DNA of 64,000 nt from Thalassotalea piscium. Its GTDB lineage: Bacteria > Pseudomonadota > Gammaproteobacteria > Enterobacterales > Alteromonadaceae. Position numbers and translations under genes: made by a program. Location of the stretch: positions 1,178,001 to 1,242,000 of the forward strand of contig NZ_AP027362.1 in NCBI RefSeq assembly GCF_030295935.1, read 5' to 3'. Positions 54,601 through 64,000 of the stretch are shown piece after piece; within the stretch, counting starts at the first letter, position 1, and every line of letters begins with the position of its first letter. The notes beneath the pieces were generated by a model. That model saw nothing but the letters and a program-made list of their open reading frames with translations. It did not search any database and was not told the origin of the DNA.

Positions 54601-55174
54601 CTTAAAAGAAATAAAAAAATACTCTACTGGCCGATTAGTTGCAATGCAGCCGACAGGTAAAGATCGCACTGCAACGGCAGTAGGATTAGTTGTTGCTGTA
54701 CGAGTGCTAGTGAATAAACGGGGTAGACGTTGGGCGTTGGTAACACTTGATGATAAAAGTGCCCGTATGGATGTTAGGTTTTTCCCCGATGATTATGATA
54801 CTTTTGCAGATTTGTTAGTAAATGATGCTATTTTAGTGTGTAGTGGACAGGTCAGCTTTGATGATTATTCCGGAGGCATTACAATGACGGGCCGAGATAT
54901 CATGACAATTGTTGACGCAAGAGAAAATTACGTGACATCATTAGATATTCACGTAGAAAAATCATTGATATCATCGGACTTTGTAGCAAGGTTAGAACAA
55001 ACATTAGAACCTTATAAAGAAGGAACTTGCCCGGTAAGGGTGTATTATCAAACTGATGAAGCACAAGCTATGCTAGAATTAGGTGTTCAATGGCGTGTAA
55101 CACCAGCAGATGCACTCTTACATCAATTAAAGTTATTGTTAGGTGAAGAAAAACTTGCCTTACAATTTAAATAA
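51632..55174 (+). CDS. dnaE: DNA polymerase III alpha subunit
   Basis: Replicative polymerase of the chromosome. The 1180-aa protein starts with a PHP domain ([16 protein letters not shown]), then the polymerase core with the catalytic acidic residues in [16 protein letters not shown] (about residue 415) and [16 protein letters not shown], then [24 protein letters not shown], and an OB fold plus C-terminal tau-binding region. It lies 14 bp after rnhB. Confidence 0.98.
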   Translation: MSEVAPTAEQTIEASTPPKFIHLRVHSDFSMSDGLNKVKPIVSKAADLKMPAIALTDQTNLCGLVKFYHATEGAGLKPIIGSDFWVKSDELEDELFRLVVITTNNDGYKNLTELISKAYLRGHIQGRAVIDKAWLPEHSEGLIILSGGRDGDIGKALIKGNKDLVQRMVSFYQQHFNNCFYLELIRTGRDNEERYLHLAVELAEQEQLPVVATNEVVFLSEDLFEAHEIRVAIHDGYTLDDKRRPKKYSPQQYLRSEQEMLELFADIPEALENTVEIAKRCNVTVRLGEYVLPDFPTNGMSIEDYLVKVSEEGLEDRLAFLFDKNAPDFAEKRKPYDERLAIELEVINNMGFPGYFLIVMEFIQWSKDNNIPVGPGRGSGAGSLVAYAQKITDLDPLEYDLLFERFLNPERVSMPDFDIDFCMDRRDEVIDHVAELYGRDAVSQIITFGTMAAKAVIRDVGRVLGHPYGFVDRISKLIPGDPGMTLAKAFEVEAKLPEAYAQDSEVRDLIDMCRILEGTTRNAGKHAGGVVISPTTITDFAPLYCDDEGKNPVTQFDKNDVEDAGLVKFDFLGLRTLTILQWAVEIADEKLIKAGKEPINIAAIPLDDKKSFSMLLKSQTTAVFQLESSGMKSLIDKLKPDCFEDIIALVALFRPGPLQSGMVDNFIERKHGREAISYPDEKWQHEDLKPILEPTYGIILYQEQVMQIAQVLAGYTLGGADMLRRAMGKKKPEEMAKQREGFEQGAKNRGVDGELAIKIFDLVEKFAGYGFNKSHSAAYALVSYQTLWMKAHFPAPFMAAVMSADMDNTDKIVTLVDECKNMGIDLLPPDVNSGHYKFTVNDNDQIIYGIGAIKGVGEGPIEAIISARETGGPFVDLFDFCARLDLKKTNKRVLEKLIKAGAMDALGPQLEKGPHRAALFETLPEAIKAAEQHAKAQAIGQNDLFGLINEEPEDTRQAFKDVLPWQEEVWLEGEKETLGLYLTGHPIDRYLKEIKKYSTGRLVAMQPTGKDRTATAVGLVVAVRVLVNKRGRRWALVTLDDKSARMDVRFFPDDYDTFADLLVNDAILVCSGQVSFDDYSGGITMTGRDIMTIVDARENYVTSLDIHVEKSLISSDFVARLEQTLEPYKEGTCPVRVYYQTDEAQAMLELGVQWRVTPADALLHQLKLLLGEEKLALQFK

Positions 55175-55313
55175 ATATATTGATTTTGTAAAACTATAGC
55201 GTTAAATCCTTTACCATTAGATTACAAAATTAAAAAAGAATTCATTGATTGTGCACAAATAAGCATGGTCGAGACAATTTATAGCGATACAAGAACCTAG
55301 GTAATAAAAACAT

Positions 55314-56270
55314 ATGTCATTAAGCTTTTTAGATTTTGAGCAGCCAATAGCTGAACTTGAAGCGAAAATTGAAGAACTACGCTTGGTTGATGACGGCCAA
55401 GAGTTAAATTTGGATTTAGAAGATCAAATTACTCAACTTCGCGATAAAAATAATGAGTTAACCAAGAAAATTTTTGCAGGTTTAGATCCTTGGCAAACAG
55501 CACGTGTTGCAAGACACCCTCAGCGACCTCACACGTTAGACTATTTACCACGTATTTTTACAGACTTTGATGAACTCGCAGGCGACAGGGCCTATGCTGA
55601 TGACAAAGCGATTATTGGTGGAACAGCATATATCGACAATACACCTGTAATGGTTATTGGGCATGAAAAAGGCCGAACTACGCATGAAAAAGTAAAGCGT
55701 AACTTTGGTATGCCAAGGCCAGAAGGTTATCGTAAAGCGTTACGCTTAATGAAAATGGCAGAGCGCTTTAATATGCCAATTATCACTTTTATTGACACAC
55801 CAGGTGCTTATCCTGGCATTGGTGCAGAAGAACGTGGTCAAAGTGAAGCGATAGCGATGAACTTAAAAGTTATGTCACGCTTAAATGTACCTATTATTTG
55901 TACAGTAATTGGTGAGGGTGGTTCAGGTGGAGCTTTAGCTATTGGCGTAGGTGACCGTGTTAACATGTTGCAATATTCAACGTACTCAGTAATTTCACCG
56001 GAAGGCTGTGCTTCTATTTTATGGAAAACTGCAGAAAAAGCACCAACGGCAGCTGAAGCCATGGGCATTACTGCAACCCGTATTAAAGAGCTGGGTTTAA
56101 TTGATAATGTTATTGGTGAACCATTAGGTGGCGCGCATCGCGATATTGACACTATGGCTGCAATGTTAAAACAATCAATTAAAGAGAATCTGGCTGAGTT
56201 AGAAGGACTCTCAAAAGAGGCGCTAATTGAGCAACGTTACCAACGATTAATGTCTTACGGTTATTGTTAA
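55314..56270 (+). CDS. accA: Acetyl-CoA carboxylase carboxyltransferase subunit alpha
   Basis: Pairs with AccD to transfer CO2 from carboxybiotin to acetyl-CoA, the first committed step of fatty acid synthesis. The 318-aa protein has the typical [18 protein letters not shown] start and [24 protein letters not shown] plus [15 protein letters not shown]. Length matches E. coli (319). Confidence 0.97.
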   Translation: MSLSFLDFEQPIAELEAKIEELRLVDDGQELNLDLEDQITQLRDKNNELTKKIFAGLDPWQTARVARHPQRPHTLDYLPRIFTDFDELAGDRAYADDKAIIGGTAYIDNTPVMVIGHEKGRTTHEKVKRNFGMPRPEGYRKALRLMKMAERFNMPIITFIDTPGAYPGIGAEERGQSEAIAMNLKVMSRLNVPIICTVIGEGGSGGALAIGVGDRVNMLQYSTYSVISPEGCASILWKTAEKAPTAAEAMGITATRIKELGLIDNVIGEPLGGAHRDIDTMAAMLKQSIKENLAELEGLSKEALIEQRYQRLMSYGYC

Positions 56271-56276
56271 TTACAC

Positions 56277-56310
56277 TAAGCAACTTACTTTTATTCAAGT
56301 AAGTTGCTTA
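56277..56310. terminator. Hairpin between accA and tilS
   Basis: TAAGCAACTTAC pairs with GTAAGTTGCTTA around a 10-nt loop, 7 bp after the accA stop codon. No good T run follows on the plus strand, so termination may be partial. Confidence 0.55.
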
Positions 56311-56336
56311 ATTCAACATTTATCCAACTGGTATTG

Positions 56337-57749
56337 ATGATGCAGTTGATATCAATTCAAAGAGCATTAAAAGAACAGCTTCAATGTTATCCTACAAAAA
56401 ACCTTGTTATAGCTTGTAGTGGCGGAGTTGACTCTCTCGTCTTGTTGTACGAAGTGGCGAGTTTAGTTAAAGCTAAGGTAATTAAGAACAAAATTACCGT
56501 TTGCTATGTAAATCACGGTCTAAGTGAACATGCTGTTACATGGCATAACTTTGTTCAACAGCACTGCCATAAGCTTTCGTTAGCTTTTATCGGAAAAAGG
56601 GTTCATATAGATAAAAATGCTAATCAAAGTTTAGAAGCGCAAGCGAGAGATGCTCGATACCGCGCGCTCTACGATGTCGCAGGCAACAAGGGTATTGTGA
56701 TCACTGCTCATCATCAAGATGATCAAATTGAAACTTTCTTCTTAGCACTAAAAAGAGGCTCTGGCTTAAAAGGCCTAAGTTCAATGTCAACGTATGGTAG
56801 CTTACAAACAGAAAGTGGTAGCTTAGCGCTACTTCGGCCGTTATTAACTATTTCACGACAATGCATTGAAGATAGAGCTAAAGCTCTTTCACTGGAGTGG
56901 GTGGAAGATGAGTCGAATCTTGACCAACAGTTTGATCGTAATTTTTTAAGGCAAACTATTATACCAATGTTAGCGCAGCGCTGGCCTGGTATTGGCCAAT
57001 CAATTGCAAGAACCACAGAGCACTGCCAAGATGCACAACAACTGATTGATGACGTTGCCAGTAACGATCTACATCAATGCTTAAACCAAGATAATGAGTT
57101 AGATGTAAAAAAACTATTAACATTATCCTCTAGCCGCTTTAATTATGTTATCCGTTACTACCTCAATCAGCATCACCAGTTAATGCCTAGTAGCCAAGTA
57201 TTAGCACAAGTAAAAAAACAACTATCAGCAAGTGGTGATAAAACTCCACAAGTGAAAGTGGGCAATAAGTGGTTTAGACGTTTCCAAAATAAATTAATGC
57301 TCACCGATGACTTTGCCGATCTGTCAAGCTGGCAGGGTATCGTTGATATTGCAAAACTTAAACAAGCGCCGTTATTAATATTACTACCTGATAATGTTGG
57401 CAAATTATCTTTATCAATTAGTAATTCTGATGAAGCGAAATTACCTGCAGATAATATTACCTGCTTGTTTATACCAGACAAAATTGAGCAATTATCGATA
57501 CAGTTTAATCATAATAATCCGACTTGTTTACCTGATTACAGACAACACTCTCGCTCACTTAAAAAAATATTTCAAGAACTTAAAATCGCACCTTGGCAGC
57601 GAAAGCGTGTACCACTTATATTTGAACAGGAGACATTGATCGCTGCCTTAGGGCAGTTTACATGTCAGCCTTATACGGCTAAATGTGCTGGTACTGATGG
57701 AATAATTAAACTTAATGTTCACTGGCTTGCAAGTGATAACTCAGGTTAA
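56337..57749 (+). CDS. tilS: tRNA(Ile)-lysidine synthase
   Basis: Converts C34 of the AUA-reading tRNA-Ile to lysidine. The PP-loop is ACSGGVDSLVLLYE (about residue 25), with HHQDDQIETFFLALKRGSGLKGL and the C-terminal TilS domains. The ATG at 56337 (470 aa) is preferred over the TTG at 56304. accA-tilS adjacency is common in gammaproteobacteria. Confidence 0.94.
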   Translation: MMQLISIQRALKEQLQCYPTKNLVIACSGGVDSLVLLYEVASLVKAKVIKNKITVCYVNHGLSEHAVTWHNFVQQHCHKLSLAFIGKRVHIDKNANQSLEAQARDARYRALYDVAGNKGIVITAHHQDDQIETFFLALKRGSGLKGLSSMSTYGSLQTESGSLALLRPLLTISRQCIEDRAKALSLEWVEDESNLDQQFDRNFLRQTIIPMLAQRWPGIGQSIARTTEHCQDAQQLIDDVASNDLHQCLNQDNELDVKKLLTLSSSRFNYVIRYYLNQHHQLMPSSQVLAQVKKQLSASGDKTPQVKVGNKWFRRFQNKLMLTDDFADLSSWQGIVDIAKLKQAPLLILLPDNVGKLSLSISNSDEAKLPADNITCLFIPDKIEQLSIQFNHNNPTCLPDYRQHSRSLKKIFQELKIAPWQRKRVPLIFEQETLIAALGQFTCQPYTAKCAGTDGIIKLNVHWLASDNSG

Positions 57750-57903
57750 ACTTAGTCATAAATCGATATCATCGGGATGTTTGCCTATAGCGCAATTATT
57801 TATAAGTAGTTAGCTCTTCATAATCACCCGAGCTTTCGCGTTAATTAATCAAGAAAATATAACTTTAAAATTACTCATAACTATTATAACAATCGGAGAT
57901 ATT

Positions 57904-59076
57904 ATGAATTTAGTGTTGAAATTAATAGCCGGCATATTGGCTGGTATGTTAATTGGACTATTTGCACCTGACTTTATTGTGCAGTTGATCTTTACTATCC
58001 AAAACTTAATTGGTCAGCTGATTAAGTTTACCATTCCCTTAATTATTCTATTTTATATCGCTAGTGGTATTGCCTCATTACCAAGAGGCTCCGGCTCATT
58101 ACTAGGAAAAACGGTAGGTTTAGCCTATGGTTCGACGATTGTTGCTGGTGTTTTAGCTTTTCTCGTAGCAAGTAATGTTTTACCGGGCTTAACCGCAGGT
58201 AATTTAGTTGAAGTAGCAGAAGGTGAAAAACTGAAGGGGTTTATAGATATCGCTATTGCACCATTATTTGATGTCATGTCGGCGTTAGCAATTGCTTTTA
58301 TTTTTGGTATTGGCATCAGTGCAACCAATTCAACAAATTTACGCAATACTTTGAATGAAGCAAAAGATGTTATTGAACTCTTATTATCAAAAGTAATTAT
58401 TCCAGCCTTGCCATTTTATATTGCAGGTGTATTTGCTGAAATGACGGTCGATGGCACCGTATTTTCTACATTAAAAACTTTTGGTGTCGTATTGGTTTTA
58501 GCATTAATTATGCATTGGGTCTGGATCACAGTGCTTTATGTGATTACGGGTAGTGCATTAGGTCGATCGCCAATACAGCTACTGAAAAATATGCTACCTG
58601 CATACTTTACTGCATTAGGTACTATGTCGAGTGCAGCTACTATACCAGTTTCATTAAAAGCGACTAAAGAAAACAAAGTCAGCGATGGTGTTGCTAACTT
58701 TACCGTGCCTTTATGCGCCTCTATTCATTTAAGTGGTTCAACAATTACAATTGTTACTTGTGCTACAGCAGTTATGCTATTGTCTCCCGATATCGCAATG
58801 CCAGGGTTTGGCGCAATGTTTGGTTTTATCCTAATGTTAGGGGTAACTATGATTGCAGCGCCAGGAGCGCCAGGTGGAGCTGTTATGTCAGCCCTAGGGT
58901 TATTGGCTGGTATGTTAGGGTTTACTGATGCTGCAGTAGCGTTAATGATTGCTTTATATCTTGCGCAAGACAGTTTTGGTACTGCATGTAACGTAACTGG
59001 TGACGGAGCAATAGCCTTGTGGGTTGATAAGTTTGCGGGTGAAAAAGGCTTAGCTGTTGAGCATAAGGGTGAATAA
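57904..59076 (+). CDS. Dicarboxylate/amino acid:cation symporter (DAACS family)
   Basis: The 390-aa membrane protein has about eight helices and the DAACS signatures TIPLIILFYIASGIASLPRGSG, a serine-rich re-entrant loop (GTMSSAATIPVSLKA) and QDSFGTACNVTGDGAIALWVDK. It should import a dicarboxylate or amino acid with Na+ or H+; the substrate cannot be told. RBS CGGAGAT before the ATG. It is followed by a terminator. Confidence 0.9.
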   Translation: MNLVLKLIAGILAGMLIGLFAPDFIVQLIFTIQNLIGQLIKFTIPLIILFYIASGIASLPRGSGSLLGKTVGLAYGSTIVAGVLAFLVASNVLPGLTAGNLVEVAEGEKLKGFIDIAIAPLFDVMSALAIAFIFGIGISATNSTNLRNTLNEAKDVIELLLSKVIIPALPFYIAGVFAEMTVDGTVFSTLKTFGVVLVLALIMHWVWITVLYVITGSALGRSPIQLLKNMLPAYFTALGTMSSAATIPVSLKATKENKVSDGVANFTVPLCASIHLSGSTITIVTCATAVMLLSPDIAMPGFGAMFGFILMLGVTMIAAPGAPGGAVMSALGLLAGMLGFTDAAVALMIALYLAQDSFGTACNVTGDGAIALWVDKFAGEKGLAVEHKGE

Positions 59077-59160
59077 AACTTACCCTAAAATTTAGGGTAG
59101 TACTGTGCGTGTACATTATTGTGCGTAGAAACATACCCTAGCTATTTTATATTTATTTTG

Positions 59161-59189
59161 AAAAGGACAAGCTTGCTTGTCCTTTTTGT
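59161..59189 (+). terminator. Terminator after the DAACS symporter gene
   Basis: AAAGGACAAGC and GCTTGTCCTTT pair around TT, then a T run. An additional palindrome, TACCCTAAAATTTAGGGTA, lies about 65-80 bp upstream, just after the stop codon. Confidence 0.88.
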
Positions 59190-59275
59190 TATAGCCCCAA
59201 TTCCTACGTAATATCAATGGTTAAATTGTTGATGAAATGGCATAATAGCGCGCAAATTTCTTGGAGAATAACCTT

Positions 59276-59845
59276 ATGGCAACTGAGCAAGCGTTAAAAT
59301 CGCGTAGTAATAATCAATGTGAGTTATGCACATCTTCATCTTCTTTAACGGTGTACTCTGTGCCACCAACAAGTGATGGTAGTGCACAGCAGTGTATCTA
59401 CATTTGTGATACATGTTTGTCTCAAATTTCAGGCGAAACAGCGTTAGACAAAAACCACTGGCGTTGTTTAAATGACAGTATGTGGAACCAAGAGCCTGCG
59501 GTACAGGTTGTTTCATATCGTATGTTACATAAATTATCTACAGAATCATGGGCACAAGATGCGCTCGACATGATTTACCTAGAAGATGATGTAAAGACCT
59601 GGGCAGAGCAGGGGATTGCAGCAGAACGTTCAAATGGTCCTACGCGCGATAGTAATGGTGCAGAGCTTCAAGATGGCGATAACGTTACCTTAATTAAAGA
59701 CTTGAAAGTTAAGGGAGCAAACTTTACCGCAAAGCAAGGCACAATGGTACGTGGGATATCATTAACAGATAACCCTGAACATATAGAAGGGAAGGTTAAT
59801 GGCACACGTATCGTATTAATTTCAGCTTATTTGAAAAAAGCCTAA
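59276..59845 (+). CDS. yjdM: PhnA/YjdM-type zinc-ribbon protein
   Basis: The 189-aa protein has the N-terminal zinc ribbon NQCELCTSSSSL and YICDTCLSQ and the C-terminal PhnA domain (RDSNGAELQDGDNVTLIKDLKVKG). Despite the name PhnA, the family is not the phosphonoacetate hydrolase and its role is unclear. The start is ATG 59276 with TTGGAGA upstream; the frame opens at 59261. Confidence 0.9.
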   Translation: MATEQALKSRSNNQCELCTSSSSLTVYSVPPTSDGSAQQCIYICDTCLSQISGETALDKNHWRCLNDSMWNQEPAVQVVSYRMLHKLSTESWAQDALDMIYLEDDVKTWAEQGIAAERSNGPTRDSNGAELQDGDNVTLIKDLKVKGANFTAKQGTMVRGISLTDNPEHIEGKVNGTRIVLISAYLKKA

Positions 59846-59866
59846 AGCATCTTGCTTTGGCTTTTT
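59834..59866 (+). terminator. Terminator overlapping the end of the PhnA-type gene
   Basis: AAAGCC(T)AAAGCA pairs with TGCTTTGGCTTTTT with one bulge and a short loop; the stop codon lies in the left arm. The remaining 59867-60154 stretch is AT-rich and shows only the presumed promoter of the next gene. Confidence 0.8.
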
Positions 59867-60154
59867 GCTGTTAATATATGCCATTTTATCAAAGGTGTGA
59901 AAATGTATGTTTTTACGCCTTATTTATCAATAGCGAGTGGATTATTTCTTTATTTTTTCCTGGGTATACCAAAGTCATAAAGATAATAAAAGAGGTGTAA
60001 AAAATTTGTAGTTAAATTTATTTTGAAAGTGATAGTAGTTTAATGTAATGTTAATACATTGTACTGATGTGTTAAAATATACAAACAGCGCATTAATAAA
60101 AAATTTACTTGTTGTTGACTCTTATCTATCTAAGAGTCTAGGTTTAAAATAAAT

Positions 60155-60520
60155 ATGAATTATAAAATTGAAGTATTAGCTGGCACTGAAATCGTTATAG
60201 TGACTCATGGCAGTCTAATAAATTTAGAAAAACGCTCACTTATACTAAATGAGTTATGCCAAGAATATAATTTATTTAAACAATTTAAAATTTTAGTTGA
60301 TGTTAGTAATGTACAACAAGAAATGTCAGCGATTGAACAAAAAATATTTGGGAAATATATATCGTCAAGAGAGGAGTTAATGGGGGCTTCAATTGCGATG
60401 CTTTTTAATGAAAAAAAATCAATTGATGAACAATTGACGGTAGAGTCTGCTGCAAACGGCCTTGAGATAAAGATGTTTTCTTGTAAAGACGAAGCATTAA
60501 GTTGGCTTAAGAGTTGTTGA
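60155..60520 (+). CDS. STAS/SpoIIAA-like small protein
   Basis: The 121-aa protein follows a SpoIIAA-like pattern: beta-rich start (YKIEVLAGTEIVIVTHGSL), a central KILVDVSNVQQEMSAIEQK helix region and a C-terminal FSCKDEALSWLKS. This resembles small cytosolic STAS-like proteins; the function is unknown and the family call is tentative. Confidence 0.6.
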   Translation: MNYKIEVLAGTEIVIVTHGSLINLEKRSLILNELCQEYNLFKQFKILVDVSNVQQEMSAIEQKIFGKYISSREELMGASIAMLFNEKKSIDEQLTVESAANGLEIKMFSCKDEALSWLKSC

Positions 60521-60541
60521 CCTGTCGCTTTTACTTTAAGG

Positions 60542-60913
60542 TTATTCGTCCTGCCACTCTAGCTCATCGAGGACTTTTCTTGCCTGCGCAACAGTACAGT
60601 CGGTCAATGCCATTAATTCGTTTATAGTTATGTTTGAACGCTTACGAGCAATAGCCAGTAGGTGTTGATGGGTAAGTGTTTGGCGACAAGCTTTTAAATG
60701 TTTAGCTAACCAGAGCCAACTATCTTCATTAGCCTCTTCGATCAGTTCTATCACTCTACTAATTTGTTCATGTGTTGCTTTTAATTGCCAATTACGCGAA
60801 CGACCTATTCTACTTAATTCACAACCTTGCGCTCTTATTATTGCTTTAAGGGCGTAAGCCTTTAATACTCTACGTAAAAAAGACGGTAAAATTATTTGTT
60901 CAGTTTTTGCCAT
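60542..60913 (-). CDS. Small conserved protein (possible 'ribosome recycling factor family' RRF_GI type)
   Basis: The 123-aa protein has a basic start (LPSFLRRVLKAYALKAII), a conserved-looking GCELSRIGRSRNWQLKA block and a C-terminal HTH-like segment (SNITINELMALTDCTVAQARKVLDE). I recall similar Vibrio and Alteromonadales proteins annotated as ribosome recycling factor family, unrelated to Frr. A nucleic-acid-binding role is only a guess. Confidence 0.65.
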   Translation of the reverse strand: MAKTEQIILPSFLRRVLKAYALKAIIRAQGCELSRIGRSRNWQLKATHEQISRVIELIEEANEDSWLWLAKHLKACRQTLTHQHLLAIARKRSNITINELMALTDCTVAQARKVLDELEWQDE

Positions 60914-60971
60914 GATGTTTTGGCTGTATTTATAAAAATAAAGCGTGTTTAATTAAAGGTATTTGACGTGG

Positions 60972-61736
60972 TTACCACTTTTTCTTAGGTTGAAAAAGTA
61001 AGTCTAAGTCATCTTCTTCTGCTTTAGCCTTTTTGGCAGCATCTGCAGCATTAGTGGTTTTTAGCGCTTCGGTAATATCAAGGAGTTGATCTTCTAATTC
61101 TGATGCTTTCGTTGTGGTATATTCACTTTGCTTTGGATGTGCTTTTAATGTTTGTAGGGCTTTTTCAAAATATTGTCGAGCAGAGCCAAGCATTTCTTTT
61201 TGGAAGGCTTGCATACCTCGCTTATGTAAGCTCTCAATATTAATTTTAAGTTGCATTGCATCAAGCTGGAGGTCTTCGGCCATAAATACCTGAGAATCTA
61301 GTGAACCTTTGCTCTGCTCTGAGCGCAGTACGGCTCGTAATTTTTTTATGGTTTGTAAAATAAGTACCAATTGCTGTTCATTGTCGGGTAGAGTAAATGC
61401 AGTATTATCAGTGGTGTTTGCACCTAACTCCTTACTTGCTTTTAAACGAGCTTCCATTTCTTGTACACGAGTTTTAAAACCCTTGACGCTAGGAAGTATT
61501 GAATACATTGCTTTCGCGGCATTAAGACTTCTTTGATTAAGTACCTCAACAACTTTTGGATTAGGTGGTAAATGAGCCATGTTTAATAAAAGCTCTTCTG
61601 TTTCATCAATTATGGCTTTTTGCTTAGCAGCCTTAGCGCGCTTTTCTTTTTCTATTTTCTCTTTGTGCTGCTGAATAGCGTTGATGGCAACTACTATTAT
61701 AATTAATGCAATAACTAAGCCTATGATGATGCCCAT
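60972..61736 (-). CDS. Membrane-anchored coiled-coil protein
   Basis: Starting at the ATG at 61736 (254 aa; GGA 8 nt upstream; a TTG at 61748 is the alternative), the protein has one N-terminal membrane helix (MGIIIGLVIALIIIVVAINAI), a basic coiled coil (KEKIEKEKRAKAAKQKA), helical TPR-like segments (MQAFQKEMLGSARQYFEKALQTLKAHP) and a charged end (EEDDLDLLFQPKKKW). Function unknown. It is divergent from cysB. Confidence 0.75.
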   Translation of the reverse strand: MGIIIGLVIALIIIVVAINAIQQHKEKIEKEKRAKAAKQKAIIDETEELLLNMAHLPPNPKVVEVLNQRSLNAAKAMYSILPSVKGFKTRVQEMEARLKASKELGANTTDNTAFTLPDNEQQLVLILQTIKKLRAVLRSEQSKGSLDSQVFMAEDLQLDAMQLKINIESLHKRGMQAFQKEMLGSARQYFEKALQTLKAHPKQSEYTTTKASELEDQLLDITEALKTTNAADAAKKAKAEEDDLDLLFQPKKKW

Positions 61737-61960
61737 GTATATATCCAATTTTAAATTATATAACTACTCTACCAGTCTACAAAAAATGTGCTGTTAAGCA
61801 AAGCGTTAACTTATATTTAATTGTTAGGTGTTTTGTAGTTTAATTACAACATTTAACGGCAGTATCTAATCTGACGGCGATAAAACGCATTGGTTAGTAC
61901 AATAAAGCATCACATATCACTGTGATAAAACGCAAATGAAATATTTTTACAGAAAGTTAA

Positions 61961-63001
<1,041 letters not shown>

Positions 63002-63018
63002 ATTTATCCAGAGAAGAT

Positions 63019-63048
63019 AAAAAACGCCAGCAACAGCTGGCGTTTTTT
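63019..63048. terminator. Bidirectional terminator between cysB and sdaA
   Basis: AAAACGCCAGC and GCTGGCGTTTT pair around AACA with A and T runs on the two sides, serving the convergent cysB and sdaA genes. Confidence 0.92.
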
Positions 63049-63062
63049 AGTATCACTTTAAA

Positions 63063-64000
63063 TTAACACTCAATAATATTTACAGCTAAGCCGCCGCGAG
63101 AGGTTTCTTTATATTTGGTTTTCATATCATTGCCTGTTTCCCACATGGTTTTAATTACTTTGTCTAAGGAAACCTTTTGAGTGCCAGTACCCCGCAAAGC
63201 AAGACGAGAGGCATTAATCGCTTTCACCGACCCCATTGCATTACGTTCAATACATGGCACCTGTACTAGGCCACCAACAGGATCACAAGTTAAGCCTAAA
63301 TTATGCTCCATGCCAATTTCAGCAGCATTTTCAACTTGCTTGGGACTACCACCCATAATTTCGGTGAGCGCGCCTGCTGCCATTGAGCAAGCAACACCTA
63401 CTTCTGCTTGGCAACCACCTTCAGCACCTGAGATTGTCGCGTTGGTCTTATATAAAATACCTATTGCTGCAGCTGTTAGTAAATAACGAATACAGTCCTC
63501 GTCATCAACCTTTTTAATAAACTTATTATAATAGCATAATACTGCAGGGATAATGCCTGCAGCCCCATTAGTAGGGGCAGTAACAACACGACTGCCTGCT
63601 GCGTTTTCTTCGTTTACAGCTAAGGCAAATAGGTTAACCCAATCCATCGCAGATAACGGATCATTCGTTGTTTCTACAGATAAAGAGCGAAATAAAGCAG
63701 GAGCGCGGCGGTTTACTTTTAATCCGCCGGGTAAAATGCCTTCTGTTTTCATACCACGAGTAATGCTTTCATGCATAGCTTGCCAGATAGCAATAAGTTG
63801 TTTACGAATTGTTGCTTCGTCGTTTAAGCACTTCTCATTATCCATCATAATTGTGCTAATACTTAAGCCTTTCTCTTGTGCAATACTGAGTAATTCATCT
63901 GCAGAAGAGAACTTATGTGGTCTGTCAATATTAGAGTGCAATGACAAAGCTTTGTCTTTTTCTTTCTCAAAATCACAGTCTTGTACAATAAAGCCCCCAC
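63063..64000 (-). CDS. sdaA: L-serine ammonia-lyase (partial, runs off window)
   Basis: Iron-sulfur serine dehydratase making pyruvate and ammonia. The frame is open to the window edge, giving about 312 of the usual 455 residues. Upstream of the TTG at 63947 the reading [14 protein letters not shown] shows the gene continues, so that TTG is not the start. Cluster cysteines lie in [12 protein letters not shown] and VPCIERN. Other signatures are [18 protein letters not shown] and [16 protein letters not shown]. Confidence 0.93.
   Translation of the reverse strand, partial: GGFIVQDCDFEKEKDKALSLHSNIDRPHKFSSADELLSIAQEKGLSISTIMMDNEKCLNDEATIRKQLIAIWQAMHESITRGMKTEGILPGGLKVNRRAPALFRSLSVETTNDPLSAMDWVNLFALAVNEENAAGSRVVTAPTNGAAGIIPAVLCYYNKFIKKVDDEDCIRYLLTAAAIGILYKTNATISGAEGGCQAEVGVACSMAAGALTEIMGGSPKQVENAAEIGMEHNLGLTCDPVGGLVQVPCIERNAMGSVKAINASRLALRGTGTQKVSLDKVIKTMWETGNDMKTKYKETSRGGLAVNIIEC

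Noticed and set aside
59081-59099. Operator-like palindrome TACCCTAAAATTTAGGGTA
   Set aside because: It lies just after the symporter stop codon with no promoter recognisable around it; it is probably part of the 3' end structure.

Overview
The window looks like a chromosomal segment of a low-GC marine gammaproteobacterium of the order Alteromonadales, most probably Colwelliaceae (Colwellia/Thalassotalea type). This rests on the gene content and order: type II QueF, Syd, DUF3192/DUF3301/DUF3549 proteins, the rpsB-tsf-pyrH-frr-uppS-cdsA-dxr-rseP-bamA-skp-lpxD-fabZ-lpxA-lpxB-rnhB-dnaE-accA-tilS block, and cysB. The genus is an inference; no rRNA or tRNA gene was seen.

Layout. (1) 1-3950: core genes (partial probable diguanylate cyclase, queF, syd, a KfrA-like protein, a DUF3192 lipoprotein, a GNAT acetyltransferase). 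(2) 3955-21496: a complete-looking Tn7-like transposon. Its ends share TGTAGATC followed, at the same offset, by a CGAGAAA-type TnsB-site motif. There are three such motifs at the left end and two at the right. Next to the left end lie a small membrane coiled-coil gene and tniQ-tnsC-tnsB-tnsA. The cargo lies between tnsA and the right end: a single-TRD HsdS-like protein with an HsdM-like protein that has lost its SAM-binding and NPPF motifs, a small unknown protein, a NYN/OST-HTH protein, a 1916-aa helicase-nuclease of defence type, a secreted protein and an unknown 418-aa protein. (3) 21497-28676: a regulatory and gene-capture zone. It holds two CsrB/RsmZ-type sRNA genes, each with an upstream GacA/UvrY box. 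Between them lie an integrase-less run of integron cassettes with attC sites, a frameshifted IS1182-family transposase, a truncated Y1/RAYT transposase, a guanidine-II riboswitch with its SMR (Gdx) exporter, and an ACT-domain protein. (4) 28677-57750: core genes, including truC, dapD, glnD, map, rpsB with its leader, the envelope/lipid A block, dnaE, accA and tilS; a 314-bp MITE-like element sits before truC. (5) 57751-64000: a DAACS-family symporter, a PhnA/YjdM protein, small conserved genes, cysB and a partial sdaA.

The main candidate for something undescribed is the Tn7-like element and the dead type I methyltransferase/specificity pair transcribed divergently from its tnsABC-tniQ operon. 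There is no HsdR, and the HsdM-like protein keeps its fold-level similarity but not its catalytic residues. The pair could therefore be a sequence-specific DNA-binding complex used for target choice, regulation or defence rather than for modification; that is inference. The element has inserted between the terminator of a GNAT gene and the GacA box of the first Csr-type sRNA gene, which suggests a TniQ/TnsD attachment site there.
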